Source: Pararge aegeria
Lineage: Eukaryota; Arthropoda; Insecta; Lepidoptera; Nymphalidae
Assembly: GCF_905163445.1 (NCBI RefSeq)
Contig: NC_053204.1
Location: forward strand, 8,377,501 to 8,441,500
DNA: 64,000 nucleotides
Direction of reading: 5' to 3'
The notes under the pieces are model-generated. The model did no database searches. It saw only the letters and a program-made list of their open reading frames with translations, and was not told the DNA's origin. Both the position numbers and the translations under genes were made by a program. Shown in pieces: positions 1 through 12,800 of this stretch. Position 1 is the stretch's first letter, and every line of letters starts with the position of its first letter.

Positions 1-728
1 CAACCCAGCCAGCGGTTACCACCTAAACACCATCGAAGGCACACCAGGAACACGGGGTATGCCTTTCAAGTCGAGGACTTAACTCCGACGGGCGACATAA
101 TCCCCGTATCTATCACCCGGAGGTCCTTTTTAAGGAGGCAGGCGTCGGTTGTGCGCCAGCTGTCTACGCCCTACTCTTCTGCGGCGGAGCGGATTAAAGT
201 CGCCGGCCAACTCCTTCTGCACCATTACTATTATCCTCACAGAAGGAGACCACTGCTTTCCACGACCTGTCACTTCCTACCATGGCTCTAACCACGGCTG
301 GTAGCGAGAGATTCTACCCAACCGTAGCTACGAGTGCCTTGCGTGACTCCGCCCATTAGGGGCAGTCAGCCAATGTATGCTGTGCTGTATCTGGCCACCT
401 ATAAGTGTTTACCTGTATCAACCCTGTTGAAACAAGAGACCGACGAGCGCATAGTACCAACGCTACGCGACATGTAACTAATATAGTGACAGGAGTCACA
501 TGATTTTAGTTTAGCATGCGGTGTTAGGGCTGTATCTGATTTCTTTCAGTGAAATCTATGGCATTGGTTTACTCAAAAACTATCAGCGTTGCGATTTCAC
601 AGATGAGTCTCGGAGACAGTACATAATGTGAGGTACATTATAAAACCTGTGAAGTATTATGTCGGTGATGATTTACCCGTTGTATCACAACAGTTGTATT
701 AATAACTATTATCGTATTCATTTTCCAG
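1..728. other. left-edge intron sequence with GC-rich repeat-like part
   Basis: Positions 1-480 are unusually GC-rich for an intron, and one + frame is open from base 1 to a TAA at 289-291 (96 codons, for example AFQVEDLTPTGDIIPVS). It does not match a kinase exon, and I suspect the UTR or coding remnant of a retroelement, unproven. Positions 480-728 are ordinary intron leading to the exon at 729. Confidence 0.4.
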
Positions 729-836
729 GTGCGGATAATGAAAATGCTCGACCACCCAAACATCGTGAAGCTATTCCAAGTGATCGAGACAGAGAAGACT
801 TTATACCTTGTTATGGAATACGCGTCCGGTGGCGAG
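729..836 (+). CDS. par-1: par-1 exon: kinase alpha-C to hinge
   Basis: This 36-codon exon reads VRIMKMLDHPNIVKLF and then ETEKTLYLVMEYASGGE. It covers the end of helix C, beta-4 and beta-5 and the hinge (MEYA) of the MARK kinase domain. It is bounded by ttttccag on the left and gtatgg on the right, and is phase 0 at both ends. The helix-C glutamate and ATP-binding lysine must be encoded in exons left of the window. Confidence 0.96.
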
Positions 837-3800
837 GTATGGTAACCGCTACACAATGAATCCCACCAGAACTTCAGCATTTTTATTGGAGGCTTTCTGT
901 CCCCGGGGAGAGGATACAATTTTATCTTCTCCCACCGACCCAGCAACCCTGCTGGCTGAGTCCGGCTGGCTGGGTGGGTTCGACTCCCACGGCTGGAACG
1001 TGTTTGGTGTGATGAATATAAATGTTTTTCAGTGTCTGAGTGAGATCAATATTGAAAGTTTTTATGGATATCGTTCATCATAATATTCATCAGTCATTTT
1101 AGTGCCCATAACACCAGCTACGCTTACTTTGGGGCTAGATACTGATTGGCTTTATAAACTCTCCGAGCAATGGCGTATAGCTTGAACAAATATCCAAATA
1201 CAGTGGACCCCCGGTAGTCCGGCCCCTGTCTAATCCGGCGCCCCCTGTAATCCGACATGGTCTATTATTTATTATTGAATACGTATTCGCTAAGCATGAT
1301 TGAACAAGTTACAACTTGTACGCACCATCACTATTGTGGTCGGATTACAAGGTACTCTTTTGTAAAAAAATCCGGACTATAGGCAGTACTCTATAATCCG
1401 ACGAATTCGATAGTTCGACACTGCCCTGCAAAATGTTTGTCGGACTACCGGGGGGGGGTCCACTATAATATAAGTGTCAAAATAAATGGGGTTCTATTTT
1501 CTTTTGCCGTGCCTTGACAGGCGATACTTTTATCCCTTGCCAGGGGATACAATAAGGGCATGCTGCACGGCTAGCCTGGGCAGGAGACAATTATCTTCCC
1601 TGGGAAAGGATATGAATTTACCTACTTCCACAGCTTTATCAACTTTCAGAGCACTGTGGAAATAATATCCAAATAATATATGTGAATCAATAAACGGGGG
1701 TAAACTTCTCCTATTCCATGTTCCCGTGCCTTAGCGGGTGGACGCGTTAATTATATCCCTTGTCAGGGGATATCATAGGGGGATACAATTTTTATCTCCC
1801 ACCCGTGCTAGCCCTGCTGACGTCATTACGTTAGGATATCTTCATTAATTTTCAAAAACTGTTGCCGGTGCTCTAAGTCCGCGTTTTCTGTCGAAAGGTT
1901 TTTTACAACTTCTGTGGGAACCGTTAGCTTTACTGAGATAAAAAGTCGCCTATGTTAGTCTCCGACCTTACAAACTCTATGCCAAAAATCCAGATGATTT
2001 GTCGCTTAGTTAAGTCGCGAGGCAAGGAAAAACAGACATACTCACATTTATAAAATCAGTTTTATCAACGCATCAAAAGTGCCATCTATGTGCCTATTTG
2101 AATAAAGAAATATTTGACTTTGACTTTAGTAAGATTTTCAAAATACGAGCAGCCAAGCAGCAGCTATATAAATCTACCGTTTAAATTTAAATTATTATCT
2201 TCATAGGAGTTCCGAAGTCATCTCAGAGGAACTTCTGAATTATGTCTGTCATGTCTCTTAATCTATAGATTAGGGAATCAACGATTTGAATTTTTCCAGG
2301 TGTTCGATTACTTAGTGCTACACGGACGCATGAAAGAGAAAGAAGCGCGGGCGAAGTTTAGACAAATAGTATCAGCGGTGCAGTACTGCCATCAGAAGAG
2401 AATTATTCACAGGGATCTCAAGGTGAGTAATGCTTACAGAGTCCTTCAGTGCGCTATCCACGCCACCAAACACCACCAATCGCCACCAATCGCCACCAAA
2501 CGCCACCATACGCCACCATACGCCACCATACGCCACCATACGCCACCATACGCCAGCGAACGCCACCAAACTTTACAAAACGCCATCAAACGCCAGCGAA
2601 CGCCACTAAACGCCACCAAACGCCACCAAACGCCACCATTCGCCAGCGAACGCCACTATACGCCAGCGAACGCCACCAAACGCTGTCAAACAGCACCACG
2701 CACCACCAAACGCTACCAACACATAACACTACACGACACGACACACACGCCACCCAAGCCACAACAAGACATCCATGAAACCATACGCCACGAAATCTAA
2801 ACTACCTACTGTCTATAAGTATACAGAGATATGGCTGGTATATCTTTAGCTCCCGCTTCTACCGCATATTAACTATCTATACTATCATAATCAGAAACTG
2901 TTGAAAGCAAAAGCGGACGTCCCACCCAATGGTAAGTGGATGAGGCTTGGCAGCAAAAATAACCATGACAGTAATATTGGATATCTTCTACCGGAGCATC
3001 CTCAGGAGATGTTGGCTTTACAGTGAATTGTTGAAACGTGCGTAGAGAGTGCATTACCGAGGATCTGTTTGGTGTGGAGTATAAGGTTTGAAGTAATTAT
3101 AAATGACACCATACAGATTCTCCTGCTGTTCACGGAGCATAGCAAATTACGCTTAATTTTCATAATATGGCAGTAATACTTCTCCGGACGTACTACATGT
3201 TTCCCACGCAGTGGCGTGCACTTCATACATGCTCTAAAGAAATGCCTACCCTAATGTCTTTTCCCATTTTATGCCAGTTCCTGCTTAATTCGCACTCTGA
3301 TCAAAACCTCCGACGGTACCGCGAGCTCAACAAGAACTGTACGTTTGATTGTATTATTACAGGCGGAAAACCTCCTCCTAGACGGCGAGATGAACATAAA
3401 GATCGCGGACTTCGGGTTCTCGAACGAGTTCACTCCGGGCGCTAAGCTAGACACCTTCTGCGGCTCACCGCCCTACGCCGCTCCGGAACTGTTTCAAGGT
3501 TAACTTCATTACTTTCATACTCAAATGCTTATTATTATTTTTTTTTTTGTATTTCAATACAAGATACTTGCGGGACCCAGTAAGGGAGTATAGCATTTGC
3601 ATAATACCCCTAATCGGTTTAAACCCGACAACGTACCAGATTGATAAATCGCTTAGCGGCACGTCTTTGTCGGTGGGGTGGTAACTAGCCACGACCGAAG
3701 CCTCCCACCTATAGCACGTTCCCATCTTAGACTGCATCATCACTTAACATCAGGACAGATTTTTTTTTTACTACGACAATACAGACATCGCCATCTAGCC

Positions 3801-6800
3801 CCAAAGTAAGCGTAACTTGTGTTATGGGTACTAAGGTTACTGATGAATAATTTTATTAATAATATACATAAATACTTATAAAATGCAGATAAACAGCCAG
3901 ACACTGAAAAACATTAATGTTCAATGCAGAAACATTTTTCAGTTGTAGGAACCGAACCCACGGCCTTGGAGTCAGACAGCAGTATCGCTGCCCACTGCGC
4001 CAATCGACCGTCATGAAAAGCGCTTTATTAATTAAATAAAATATTTAAAAAAAAACTCCGCAGTTATAATTGCGTGCTAGTGTTCGAACTCGGACCCCCC
4101 CGAAAGGAAAGCCAAAGCCTCGCCCACTAGGCTATCAACGTTTTATTCATATATATTTTTTTTAATACAGCAATAAAAAATATCTGTGGTTCGTTTCAGG
4201 CAAGAAGTACGACGGCCCCGAGGTGGACGTGTGGTCGCTGGGCGTGATCCTGTATACGTTAGTGTCGGGTTCGCTTCCTTTCGACGGCTCCACGCTAAGG
4301 GAGCTGAGGGAAAGAGTACTGCGTGGGAAATATAGGTATGGAATGACTCCCGTAGAGTCACACATTCAAATCTATATTTTTTATGATAGTAATGCTGATG
4401 ATTGAATTTGGACCAGAAGTGAAACGGCATAAAATGGCAAAATCCTCCTCCGTTGCCAGTTATATGAAAATGTTAGGGTATGCAGTGCTTATGTGCATAT
4501 ATGAAGTGCACGCCACTGATGATGGACAACCCCGTTTCCATCGCCCGCAAGTCCTCCGAAGGCACTAGGAGCGTGAGAGTTTGAGGAGAAACACACTCAC
4601 GCTCCAGCGCAGCTAGCATAATTTGTATCCTTTTCCCGGGGATATAGTTGTCTCCTGCTCATGCTAGCCGTGCTGAGGATATCGCGATCCGTATAGACAC
4701 TGAACTAGGCATTTAAGACATTAATAATTTTTCCCATTAATCCCAGGATACCATTCTACATGTCAACGGACTGCGAGAATCTACTCAAAAAGTTCCTCGT
4801 GCTGAACCCGGCGAAGAGGGCCTCCCTCGAGAGCATCATGCGGGACAAATGGATGAACACCGGCTACGAGGATGACGAGCTCCGGCCGTACGTCGAGCCG
4901 CAGCAGGACTTCAAGGATCACAAACGGATAGGTGAGTGTCAAGTTACCTACCTCTACTCATTCGATCAGAGTCAACTAAGATTTGTGTGTGATTGAAATA
5001 GCGCCATCTAGCTACAAGGCTGGGAAACAGTATTGTCAATAGATGGCGCTGATTCGATCGCCTCCATGCAGTTTTGTTTGGAGATGGGTTTGGCTAGAAC
5101 CACTTAGCAGTCGGGTCAGTCATCATAAGGCTCCATCCCCGGATATTGGAACCTGACATTGGCGTCCATCTTTAAAAGCGTATGAGCAAAAAAAAAAAAA
5201 CGCAAATTTGTAATGAAATTGCGCTATAATTTTACAAGTCGACAACCCATTCGTCCATATGCTTTTAGAAGCAGGTTTTTTTTTTTCTAATTATGCGCCA
5301 AGCTTTCCCTGAAACTCCCGCCCGGAGAAGTTTGCCTCCTCTAGATCCGTGACTGGGCTCGTGTGTATATATATATGTATAATACAAATAATACGAAGCT
5401 GGTGCTACTTAAATAAATGATACTTTACATATGCCAACGAAAGGGCAAAAGTGTGTTTACAGTATCTCATTTCGTCAGCTTTTACGCGAATTCTATATGT
5501 TCGCCTTATTTGATGATATCAAAGTAATGAGTTTTAAGTATTCGATCGGCTCAGAGTTTTCATATTATCCCATATGCAAATCCGAAATCAAATTTTCGTA
5601 TTTGCTAAGGTCAATAAATAGTAGGTATATAAATAAATTATAGTTCAGTGTATTAAATAATTAATCAACTTCAAACTATAGCTATACTATATTGCGCTAT
5701 GTAACACAATATTATTAAATGCACGCTTAAATCGTTTTGTAATCAAAGTATCCATAAGAATTTTATTCATCAATCTTACTATCCATCCATCTCGACATTA
5801 TATTGGTATTCCGGTAAGGTAATAATTATAGAAAATAACATTATATTATGTAATGGTAGCTTTTGCAGTAAAAATATTGCTACAGTAATGACATTGATTA
5901 TTTATCTGTAAATTTATGTAAAAAGCTACTTTCAAGCTTGTTATCTCGAGATTAGAGATTTAAATTACTACCTAATAAGGTTAACATATTTATGTATTAT
6001 GTTTTTCATACATAAATGACTGCTGGATTTACTTGGATTTTGGTAGGCACGCGACGCAGCTTGGTGCTACGAAACGCGTACAAACTCATGATTATGAGTC
6101 CCTAATGAGTTCGAAACTCGAAATCCACGCAAGTTCAGCCTTACTTTTTTACAATAATATGAATTACACTCACGACAGTTTGAATTATAAAAATATTTTG
6201 TACCAATTTGGTAGGAATTATATTTACCAAAGTATGTAACTCTCACTTGTTTTGCTACGGTAAGCTTTATAATTGGAGTATGTCTTTATTCCATGCTAAC
6301 CCCTTCACAGCGCAAGTTGGTATGTGACTGTAACATTATTGGTACAGAAATGTTTTATTTCAATGTGTTCTGTTTAATTAAATTCTGTCTTGTTTTGAAA
6401 TTATTATTTTTTTCGGTTATTATGATTTCCATTAATAGAGATTTGTGCTGGGTTCACATTAGGCGTCGTAATTTATTGCAACAAAAACTGCCGAGCTACT
6501 TCTTCGTATCGGAGAGAATGTAAACAATGCTTTAGCAATTTAAAAAAACCACTGAGTTTTACAAGTTAATATGTTTTAGGTACCTTTTTATTTTATTTTT
6601 TACATTTTCAAAATATACTTTGGACTAAAGAGTAATGTAGATTATTGGCATACTAAGGCAGGGACGAAAAAATTAACTAAACCACTTAAATGAACTTCTT
6701 GAACGTCTCGCGAAGCGACTTTCTGATACCTTAGCTTAGAATATGGTAAATGTGAACCCAGCTTTAGGGATTTGATGTTTGACATTTTAAAATCTTTGAA

Positions 6801-9800
6801 CCTTTTAAAGTTCTCGATTTGTTATTACTGCCACAAAATTGGACATACCTGTAAAGCATGTTAAAATTCTTACTCAAACTAAATCATTCAGAATTTTTAT
6901 AATTATTAACAAGTAATACTACTTATACATAGGTAAACTTATATTTTCCATTTCTTATCAAATGATTAAAAAATCTCTTAAAATCAATGTGGCAGTGTTA
7001 AAATATTCCTAAAAAGTCTGAAACTTTTTATTTAAAAATTTATTATTAATTTAATAACGACTGAAATGATATTAATAACGCTTTATTCCATGCGTACCGC
7101 TAACCGTGTGCACAGCCCAAGTTGGTACGTGACCGTTGCGCGGTACTAAAGTTATTTCAATGTTGTTATTTTTTCTATTTTCACCTTATAAGTAGGATTC
7201 TGTCTTGTTGCAAACGTCTTTGTTCCGTAAAAACCGGGTCTAAAAACCATTTGTTTAGAAAGAATATTTTTTTTTATCTTCGTCTCTTAATAGAATAAGA
7301 CCACGGGCCTCGGCAAACGAGAGACGAGTGCCTACATTTCATACACAGTGTTTTAGTATACAAGGTTCCTTATATAAATGGATGTGTTTTAACATATGCA
7401 TTGGCGGGTTCCGAATTTAAATTACAATAAAAACAACATTCGAAACTCCTTAAAAAGCGATAACTAACCTACTGTTTTCGTTTGAAATATACTATAATTT
7501 ATATAAATGACATATTAACTATATACTATAATATATAAATAATACAAGGCAATTGAATGAGACAGAATTAATAGTGGTAGCATGATGTTTTTTTTTATCA
7601 ATATATTATACAAATTATTTTTGTTAATGTTACAGTATTTAAAAGCTTTGTTCAGTTGTTTGGGTGTTATTCCACTCCAGGGCGGGGCTTACGTACACGA
7701 ACAGATCTGTACAGAAATTGTGATATATAATTTTATCAACTGTTAGTAGTGCGATCCAGCATTTCAGTGTGTCACAAGGGTGCGAATGGATCTTTGAATT
7801 AAACGTTAGCATCTGAATCAGTTTTCTGAGTTCAGTCAAACTTTGCATTCATTAATAACGTAATATATATATGAGTAAAGATAATAATTTCTAACGCCCT
7901 GCAAATATATTCTGCAGATTAATTATTCATGAAGTCTGTGACCATAAGTGGGATTAACACCGTCAAAGTAGTGAAAAATAATTATTTAAATGCATGGAAA
8001 TATAATATGTACTATGTTTAGGTTTAGTTAGATTGTTTGTGTTTTATCATTGAGTTTCTGCACGTTTATAGCACTCTTATGAGTTTACAGTGTTTATACA
8101 AGTGTTTAGATTACAAGGAAACTATTTATTGAATGATGTGAATGATCATCTATCGTTATAAAGTGTAAATGTAGATTTTAAGGTACCGTTATTCTGAATA
8201 ACATAGTGCACGTTTTGTTTCTGATATATTGGTCTATTCAGACATATGAATCCCGGTAGTAGACGGGACGTTATATAATTTTCACACATCGGGGAATAAA
8301 TATTCTCGATAAGTAAAGAGTTATAAAAAGACAAAGCATTTATGATCTTACTTAGTGAAATGATTACAAAACGTACTCATTGATTTGGATTTGGATTCAG
8401 ATTTGGTTTTTAATTTGGACACATTCTGGTTCACAGTAAGCACAGATTCGAAGAGGAAAATGAACTTTACCTAATTGTACAGTATAAACTGAAAAAGGTT
8501 AATAAACATACAACACAAAGTAAATATACAACTGCATCGCAAGATAGTGCTCTGCAGGTAGTGCTCTATTAATATAAAGTCAGTTTTACCAGCAACATGG
8601 GAATATGATGGTCAGTAACAACGGGTTGAGGATGTAGGGACGACTAACGATCGATAGCTAAAAGAAAATAAACACTCGCATGTAGGATCGAATTTGCGAT
8701 CCCACTTCTGATGTCCGGTCTTACTAGCACTAGGGAATCAGCTATATACCTCCGGTTCACTGTTTATTAAGAAAATCACACTGTCTGTCTGTGCCGCGTT
8801 GTAGGGAGGATGTTTATGTGTTCATTAAGTGTTATTTATTGAAATATTTATGAGTGTCTCTAGTTATTGCATGTAATGTTTTGTTTCTATCATATATATA
8901 TTATGAGACACAATTTGTTTTTAGAGAGAGGGAGAGAGAGAGAAATATCTCGATATTTCCTGATATTACCGTAGTTGTAATATGAATCTCTCTTTAAGAA
9001 CACATCTTGTATAATATTAGGATTGCCTCCATACGTATTTGGTGTTGCACTTCCGATGTAAGAATTGTCAATTTTTTTTTTATTGTTTCAACTTTGATAC
9101 TTCTTTATATCGAAAGTTTCAATTCTGACACCGAATAGTGGCTAGGGGCCGTCGTTAAATACAGTATTATCTAAAAATTTTACTTTATTTGATATACCTT
9201 CATTTCCTAAAAATAAGGATTATAATTCTGTAACAAAACATTCTTCTATAGACGCATGAGCATGGTGGTCTTATAAGTCTAAGGTCTCGGGTTCGATCCC
9301 CGGCAGAGGCAATTTGGAAATTTACAGCTTCTGAATTTTCTCTAGCGATTTACCGTTCCGGTACGATGCCGCGACTCGGGATTTTGAGCATAACTGCCGT
9401 ATCCCTAACAAGTTCCGTTCCCGCTACAATATTATTCTGCATCATGCCTTACTACAGGTAGCTTAAGTACAAGATTTCACACTCGCAAACGAGGTGTCGT
9501 TTTCGCATATAAAACTCTGTATCGTCGAAGTAAAATCGACCTAATCTCATTAGTATTAGAGTTGCAAATCGGGCACTTTTGATTGTTATCTTGCAAACGT
9601 CCAAAGCCCGACCTAAAGAATCGTAGCTAAATTTGAGATTTCAGAATATGCTAATAAGATCCATTTTACTCCGATGTTCCAAGTATTTCCGTACATTTCG
9701 AGCGAAGAAATTTTGTGCTAACGCTACAGATTAGATTGCAGTCTAACTTGTAGTGAAATAAAAAAAAAAAACAACTAATTGACTCTAATATCTAAATATT

Positions 9801-12800
9801 AAACTATTTCAGAGGCTTTAGTGTGCCTGGGATACAACCGACAAGAGATCGAGTATTCGTTGGCCGAGGCGAAATACGACGATGTGTTTGCCACTTACCT
9901 GTTATTAGGAAGAAAGAGTACAGATGTGAGTTAAATTTACTTATTATTATATTTGGCGGTTATTATAAGCGGTCATGGCCCAGTGGGTAGGAATATTGGA
10001 CAGACGCAGGCGTTACTTTGCGTATATCCATAATATATTAGGAAAATGAAGTTTAACAATTATACTTAACAATTATTCATTGTTAAGTCAACATCTCCCG
10101 AGGATACTACGGTTTCGGAGCGAAACGTGCGTAGAGGGTACATTGCCGAAGATCTGTTTTGGTGTGGAGTATACGGATTGAAACACTAACAAAAATTATA
10201 AAAATGTTATATACGTACACTGAAAATAATACCAAAAATATTTATTTTTTTTGCAGAACTGATTTTCAACAAACAAAAATTCATTCTCTACCAGTCAACT
10301 TTCGTTCATACGAAAAAATAATACGAAAAAAAAAATGTTACAAAAATGTTTTTATTTTAGCATTGTTATTGTTTAACAGCCCGAATCGGACGGCAGCCGG
10401 TCCGGATCGTCTCTGTCACTTAGAAACGCAGCCGCACCCGGCCAGCCGCAGTCGACGCAACAAGGCAACTCGCACGCCGGTGAGTGGTCATGCGGAACGC
10501 ACAGACACGCGCAGATTGTACACTAAACAAAATTTTGTATTACATTTCTTCCTACATTATTGTACTAAAGTATTTTTACGTATTAAATATGAACACACAC
10601 TTAAGAGACATACTATGTAGCGAATTAAAAAAAAATGTTTTAAGATATATATTTATATTGTATGTATTAACACAAACACACACATACATACAAGTATTTA
10701 AGTGATTTGAAAACAAACGAAATTACCCTCAAGGTCATTCTTACCCCATTATTTTTTTCAATTTAATTATAGTAAATACACCAGATATTATACAGAGATT
10801 TCGGACGAGCAGTTTTGTTCAAATATATTTAGTCGTTACCTAGTTACTAACAAACATACACTATTAACGAGCCACAATTAAACAAACATTTATATAATGC
10901 ATAATTAATACACTCACATTACATGGCGTTACCCTACTCACTATACATGTCACACATTAATATAAGAGTTATCTCATAAGTGTTATCTTTTGGGGCATAT
11001 TTAATAAAAAGCTGTGTAAAGTAGGCTTAGGAAATCAGTTTATTAATCAATAATGTTTAATGATGCTTAAAAAATTGTATTCAATAGAGAACAAACTATG
11101 TACTTACAAAATATTCGAAATTCATAGTTACCCCCATTTAGAATTGGAAGTTACCTCATTCTACCTCGAACAAGACCTATTTCAAACATTTTAATTTTTG
11201 TTCTGTTTAATGGAATTTTTATTTAACTTCAATAAATTACAAGATTTTTGGTTAAAAATTTCTGTTACATTTAACACGATCAATAACGCATAATTTAAAA
11301 CTCCAATAGAAATGATAATAAATATTATAAAATAACTTCCTAACTCTTCCATTTTGTTCTCTTATGGATACATTTAAAAAGTAATAAAGCTTAGGTAATA
11401 GTTAAAAATGAGATAATTTTTGGGTGAGCTTAGCTTATTCTAACCGGACATCCATGACATTTCTTTTACATAGTAAGTTATAAAATTATCATTTGAGGTC
11501 CATTTGTTATCGACTATGAATTGGAATCAAAATAATAGTTAGAGTCTTGAATGAACACTGTATTGAGGTATAAAAAACTGGATCATCATTAGATGAGGTA
11601 ATATGGATCATATAGTTTCATGATTACCCCAAATAAAATTAATGGGTAAGATAACGTGCACAAAATCATCGAAATAAAAGAGTGAATCCTTGAATAATGG
11701 TGCCCTAATGTCAGTTTTGATTCCAAGGCATAGTAACTATTGCTTCTTTATTTTTATTGTATATTTGTGTGCTTAACGTGGCGTACACCCAACGCAACTA
11801 TACTCCTTAACGTAAACGTCCTTCTTTGCGCTATTAAGGCTCGCGTACTGTTGTTTAAGTTTCGGTTTTTATGCAAACAAATGTAACACTGGCGTCAGTG
11901 TAAATCTACCACCCGTGATACTAATCGTTGTCGTAAAGCTAGCAACATTTAAGCTGCGTGTTGGGTCTGAGCTTCTATAATAATAATAATAGTAATTCTT
12001 TATTTGGTAACTATGATCAATCTAAACCAAAATATAACAGAATAATTTAAAACAGTAAAAATCAGAAACTAAATAAAAAAAAATCACATGAGATATAAAT
12101 ATTAAATATACAAAATAATTACAAATTAGAATAAGAAGAAGACGAGAAGTACGTAATGCGTACGAATCTTCTTTGTAAGAATACCTGTGGCCGGCCTTTG
12201 CCGAGTATTATTCGAGTAATACTTTTAATGTGTCATCTAGTATCATAAACATATTTTAAATATTGCCTAGAGATAACTATGTAAGGCGATAAAAATGTCA
12301 CCGCGTAAAATTGCAATGCCAAAATGCAATGCGTGCCTAAAGTGCGCGAGCCTTTTATCTTCCTCTGTCTCAATCAATGTGTCTGTTCATTTATCGTTAC
12401 CTATTAGATTTCCGTGTTAAATTATATTCTCCATGTTACTGTTAAAATCGTATGTTATTACCACTGGTGCAAAAATATTCTTTCCGAATAGCCCGTATTT
12501 ACAGACATAACTTCGAACTCCGAACGCGTGTAGTATTGGTGCCACACATCAGATTATTTCACAACTAGTTACCCGCTACTTGTTCTTCGCGAATTTTCAT
12601 AATGGGTGCAATCTTTCACTATCTGTGAAAGTTCTGCCAATAACGTTCCGCCCGTACCGAATATTAGCCGGAACATTCAGATGTAAAAATGTCGGAAAAA
12701 TACACATCTTTTCAGTGTATTTAAATTATGTTGTCGTTAATTTTATCATAGCCTGACCATAATTATAGAAATTTACATTAAACTCGCAGATAGGTAAAAT

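Larger units (their letters stand above)
837..2299 (+). other. par-1 intron, TE-filled
   Basis: It contains a degraded SINE (about 965-1141), a pogo-like MITE (1201-1464), several segments with recurring GGGGATA(C/T) blocks (about 890-930, 1500-1830), a lepidopteran dispersed repeat (1862-2060) and a LINE 3' tail (2066-2130). The GGGGATA blocks recur at 4620-4690 in a later intron. Confidence 0.6.
2423..3362 (+). other. par-1 intron after the HRDLK exon
   Basis: It holds the CGCCACCAWA minisatellite (2455-2720), a dispersed repeat (2985-3095) and a hAT-like MITE fragment (3209-3280). The rest shows nothing recognisable. Confidence 0.6.
3499..4199 (+). other. par-1 intron packed with three SINE-type fragments
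   Basis: Nearly all of it is repeat: family D SINE 3' part (3588-3762), family A SINE on the - strand (3771-4012) and a third tRNA-like head on the - strand (4051-4140). A T-rich tract leads to the acceptor at 4198. Confidence 0.6.
4932..9812 (+). other. par-1 intron, 4.9 kb
   Basis: It is AT-rich with few recognisable items: an 11-bp inverted repeat (5000-5050), a diverged duplication (6285-6375 and 7082-7170), a GA-rich tract (about 8923-8942) and a family D SINE (9246-9475). No convincing exon is seen in it. Confidence 0.55.

Noticed and set aside
2300..2800. Single 166-codon frame joining the HRDLK exon to a TPPYAT-type repeat
   Set aside because: A consensus donor (gtgagt) follows HRDLK, and the next exon at 3363 continues the kinase exactly. 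The rest is minisatellite in an intron.
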